A DNA stretch of 64,000 bases from Cellulomonas chengniuliangii. Its GTDB lineage: Bacteria > Actinomycetota > Actinomycetes > Actinomycetales > Cellulomonadaceae. The stretch lies in contig NZ_CP101988.1 in the NCBI RefSeq assembly GCF_024508335.1, positions 2,170,001 to 2,234,000 on the forward strand, read 5' to 3'. Below, one piece after another: positions 63,171 through 64,000 of the stretch; within the stretch, counting starts at the first letter, position 1; each line of letters begins with the position of its first letter. The position numbers were made by a program, and so were the translations under genes. Below the pieces are notes generated by a model, which had not been told where the DNA came from, made no database searches, and worked only from the letters and a program-made list of their open reading frames with translations.

Positions 63171-64000
63171 TCACGCGGACGCGGAGTCGCCCTCGGACTC
63201 GGCGGGAGCGGCCTCGACAGCGGCCTCGGTGGCCTCAGCGGCAGCCTCGACGGCCTCGGCAGCGACCTCGGTGGCGGCAGCGGCCTCGGCGCCGGCGAGG
63301 AGCTCGCGCTCCCACTCGGCGAGCGGCTCGGCGGCGGCAGCGGCGCCCTCGGCGCCGGAGCGGCCGGAGTGACGCTGCGTCAGGCCCTCAGCGGCAGCGT
63401 CGGCGATGACCCGGGTGAGCAGCGCGACGGCGCGGATGGCGTCGTCGTTGCCCGGGATCGGGTAGTCCACGACGTCGGGGTCGCAGTTGGTGTCGAGGAT
63501 CGCGACGATCGGGATGTTGAGCTTGCGCGCCTCGTCGACCGCGAGGTGCTCCTTGTTCGTGTCGACGATCCACACGGCCGAGGGGACCTTCGTCATGTCG
63601 CGGATGCCGCCGAGCGTCTTGGCGAGCTTGTCGCGCTCGCGACGCATGATGAGGAGTTCCTTCTTGGTGAAGGCGCTGCCCGCGACGTCGTCGAAGTCGA
63701 CGAGCTCGAGCTCCTTGAGGCGCTGCAGTCGCTTGTTCACGGTCTGGAAGTTGGTGAGCATGCCACCGAGCCAGCGCTGGTTGACATACGGCATGCCGAC
63801 GCGGGCGGCCTGCTCGGCGACAGGCTCCTGCGCCTGCTTCTTCGTGCCGACGAAGAGGATCGTGCCGCCGTGGGCGACGGTCTCCTTGACGAAGTCGTAC
63901 GCGGAGTCGATGTACGTCAGCGACTGCTGCAGGTCGACGATGTAGATGCCGTTGCGCTCGGTGAAGATGAAGCGCTTCATCTTGGGGTTCCAGCGGCGGG
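63171..64000 (-). CDS. rpsB: 30S ribosomal protein S2, 5' end beyond window
   Basis: The gene is open to the right edge; the visible chain begins [17 protein letters not shown], so only about 20-25 N-terminal residues (normally ending in GVHFGHQT) are missing. Conserved S2 segments include [14 protein letters not shown] and [21 protein letters not shown]. The C terminus has an Ala/Glu-rich extension of about 50 residues beyond the usual bacterial S2, which is common in high-G+C actinobacteria. Confidence 0.97.
   Translation of the reverse strand, partial: RRWNPKMKRFIFTERNGIYIVDLQQSLTYIDSAYDFVKETVAHGGTILFVGTKKQAQEPVAEQAARVGMPYVNQRWLGGMLTNFQTVNKRLQRLKELELVDFDDVAGSAFTKKELLIMRRERDKLAKTLGGIRDMTKVPSAVWIVDTNKEHLAVDEARKLNIPIVAILDTNCDPDVVDYPIPGNDDAIRAVALLTRVIADAAAEGLTQRHSGRSGAEGAAAAAEPLAEWERELLAGAEAAAATEVAAEAVEAAAEATEAAVEAAPAESEGDSASA

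Overview
The window is very G+C-rich, densely coding actinobacterial chromosome. Gene order (clgR-cinA-pgsA-ftsK-rnj-dapA, dapB, pnp-rpsO-ribF-truB-rbfA-infB-ylxR-nusA-rimP, proS, ispG-rseP-dxr, cdsA-frr-pyrH-tsf-rpsB) and the actinobacterial families present (DUF3046, ClgR, DUF4439, DUF4081-type GNAT, DivIVA-repeat protein) point to Actinomycetota, most likely Micrococcales near Cellulomonas; the genus is inference. No rRNA, tRNA, insertion sequence, prophage or CRISPR array was seen. No gene-free stretch exceeds 300 bases; the longest gaps (about 200-260 bp, at 7273-7529, 26583-26792, 49057-49276 and 50756-50982) hold leaders, hairpins or candidate promoters.

Layout. 1-7272: a truncated membrane phosphodiesterase-like gene, DUF3046, a conserved lhr-nei repair pair on the plus strand, and the ClgR regulator. 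7530-16833: minus-strand core genes cinA, pgsA, ftsK, RNase J, dapA, folA and thyA, with a CapA-like secreted protein gene facing them. 16916-20786: plus-strand accessory genes (succinate-semialdehyde-type dehydrogenase, AzlCD exporter, YqhA-like membrane protein, GNAT). 20803-35573: one long minus-strand information-processing run, read from right to left as rimP-nusA-ylxR-infB-rbfA-truB-ribF-rpsO-pnp-M16 peptidase-dapB-TPR protein, with a NUDIX gene and an AraC-type gene intercalated. 35700-40641: DUF4439 lipoprotein, proS, a second Fpg/Nei glycosylase and a DUF4081-type GNAT.

40773-54223 is the metabolic centrepiece: an 11-gene polyamine uptake and catabolism locus. It encodes a PotABC transporter with two paralogous Tat-lipoprotein binding proteins, a putrescine-type aminotransferase, an FAD amine oxidase, an aminobutyraldehyde-type dehydrogenase, a GABA-type aminotransferase, a saccharopine-dehydrogenase-like enzyme of unknown role and an Lrp/AsnC regulator. 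Putrescine could be taken to GABA and succinate semialdehyde here, with the last oxidation supplied by the dehydrogenase at 16916. The locus sits between ispG and the DUF4081-type GNAT, which are adjacent in mycobacteria, so it looks like a cassette set into core synteny.

54287-64000: ispG, rseP, dxr, a DivIVA-repeat protein, rlmN, cdsA, frr, pyrH, tsf and the start-truncated rpsB, all on the minus strand.

Most notable non-coding features: a chain of four tiny ORFs linked by ATGA overlaps between ylxR and infB; matching promoter-like sequences before the two binding-protein genes with a shared CTGTGACRT word; a TANNNT box placed for leaderless transcription of gabT; and several perfect hairpins of 10-17 bp at operon joints.
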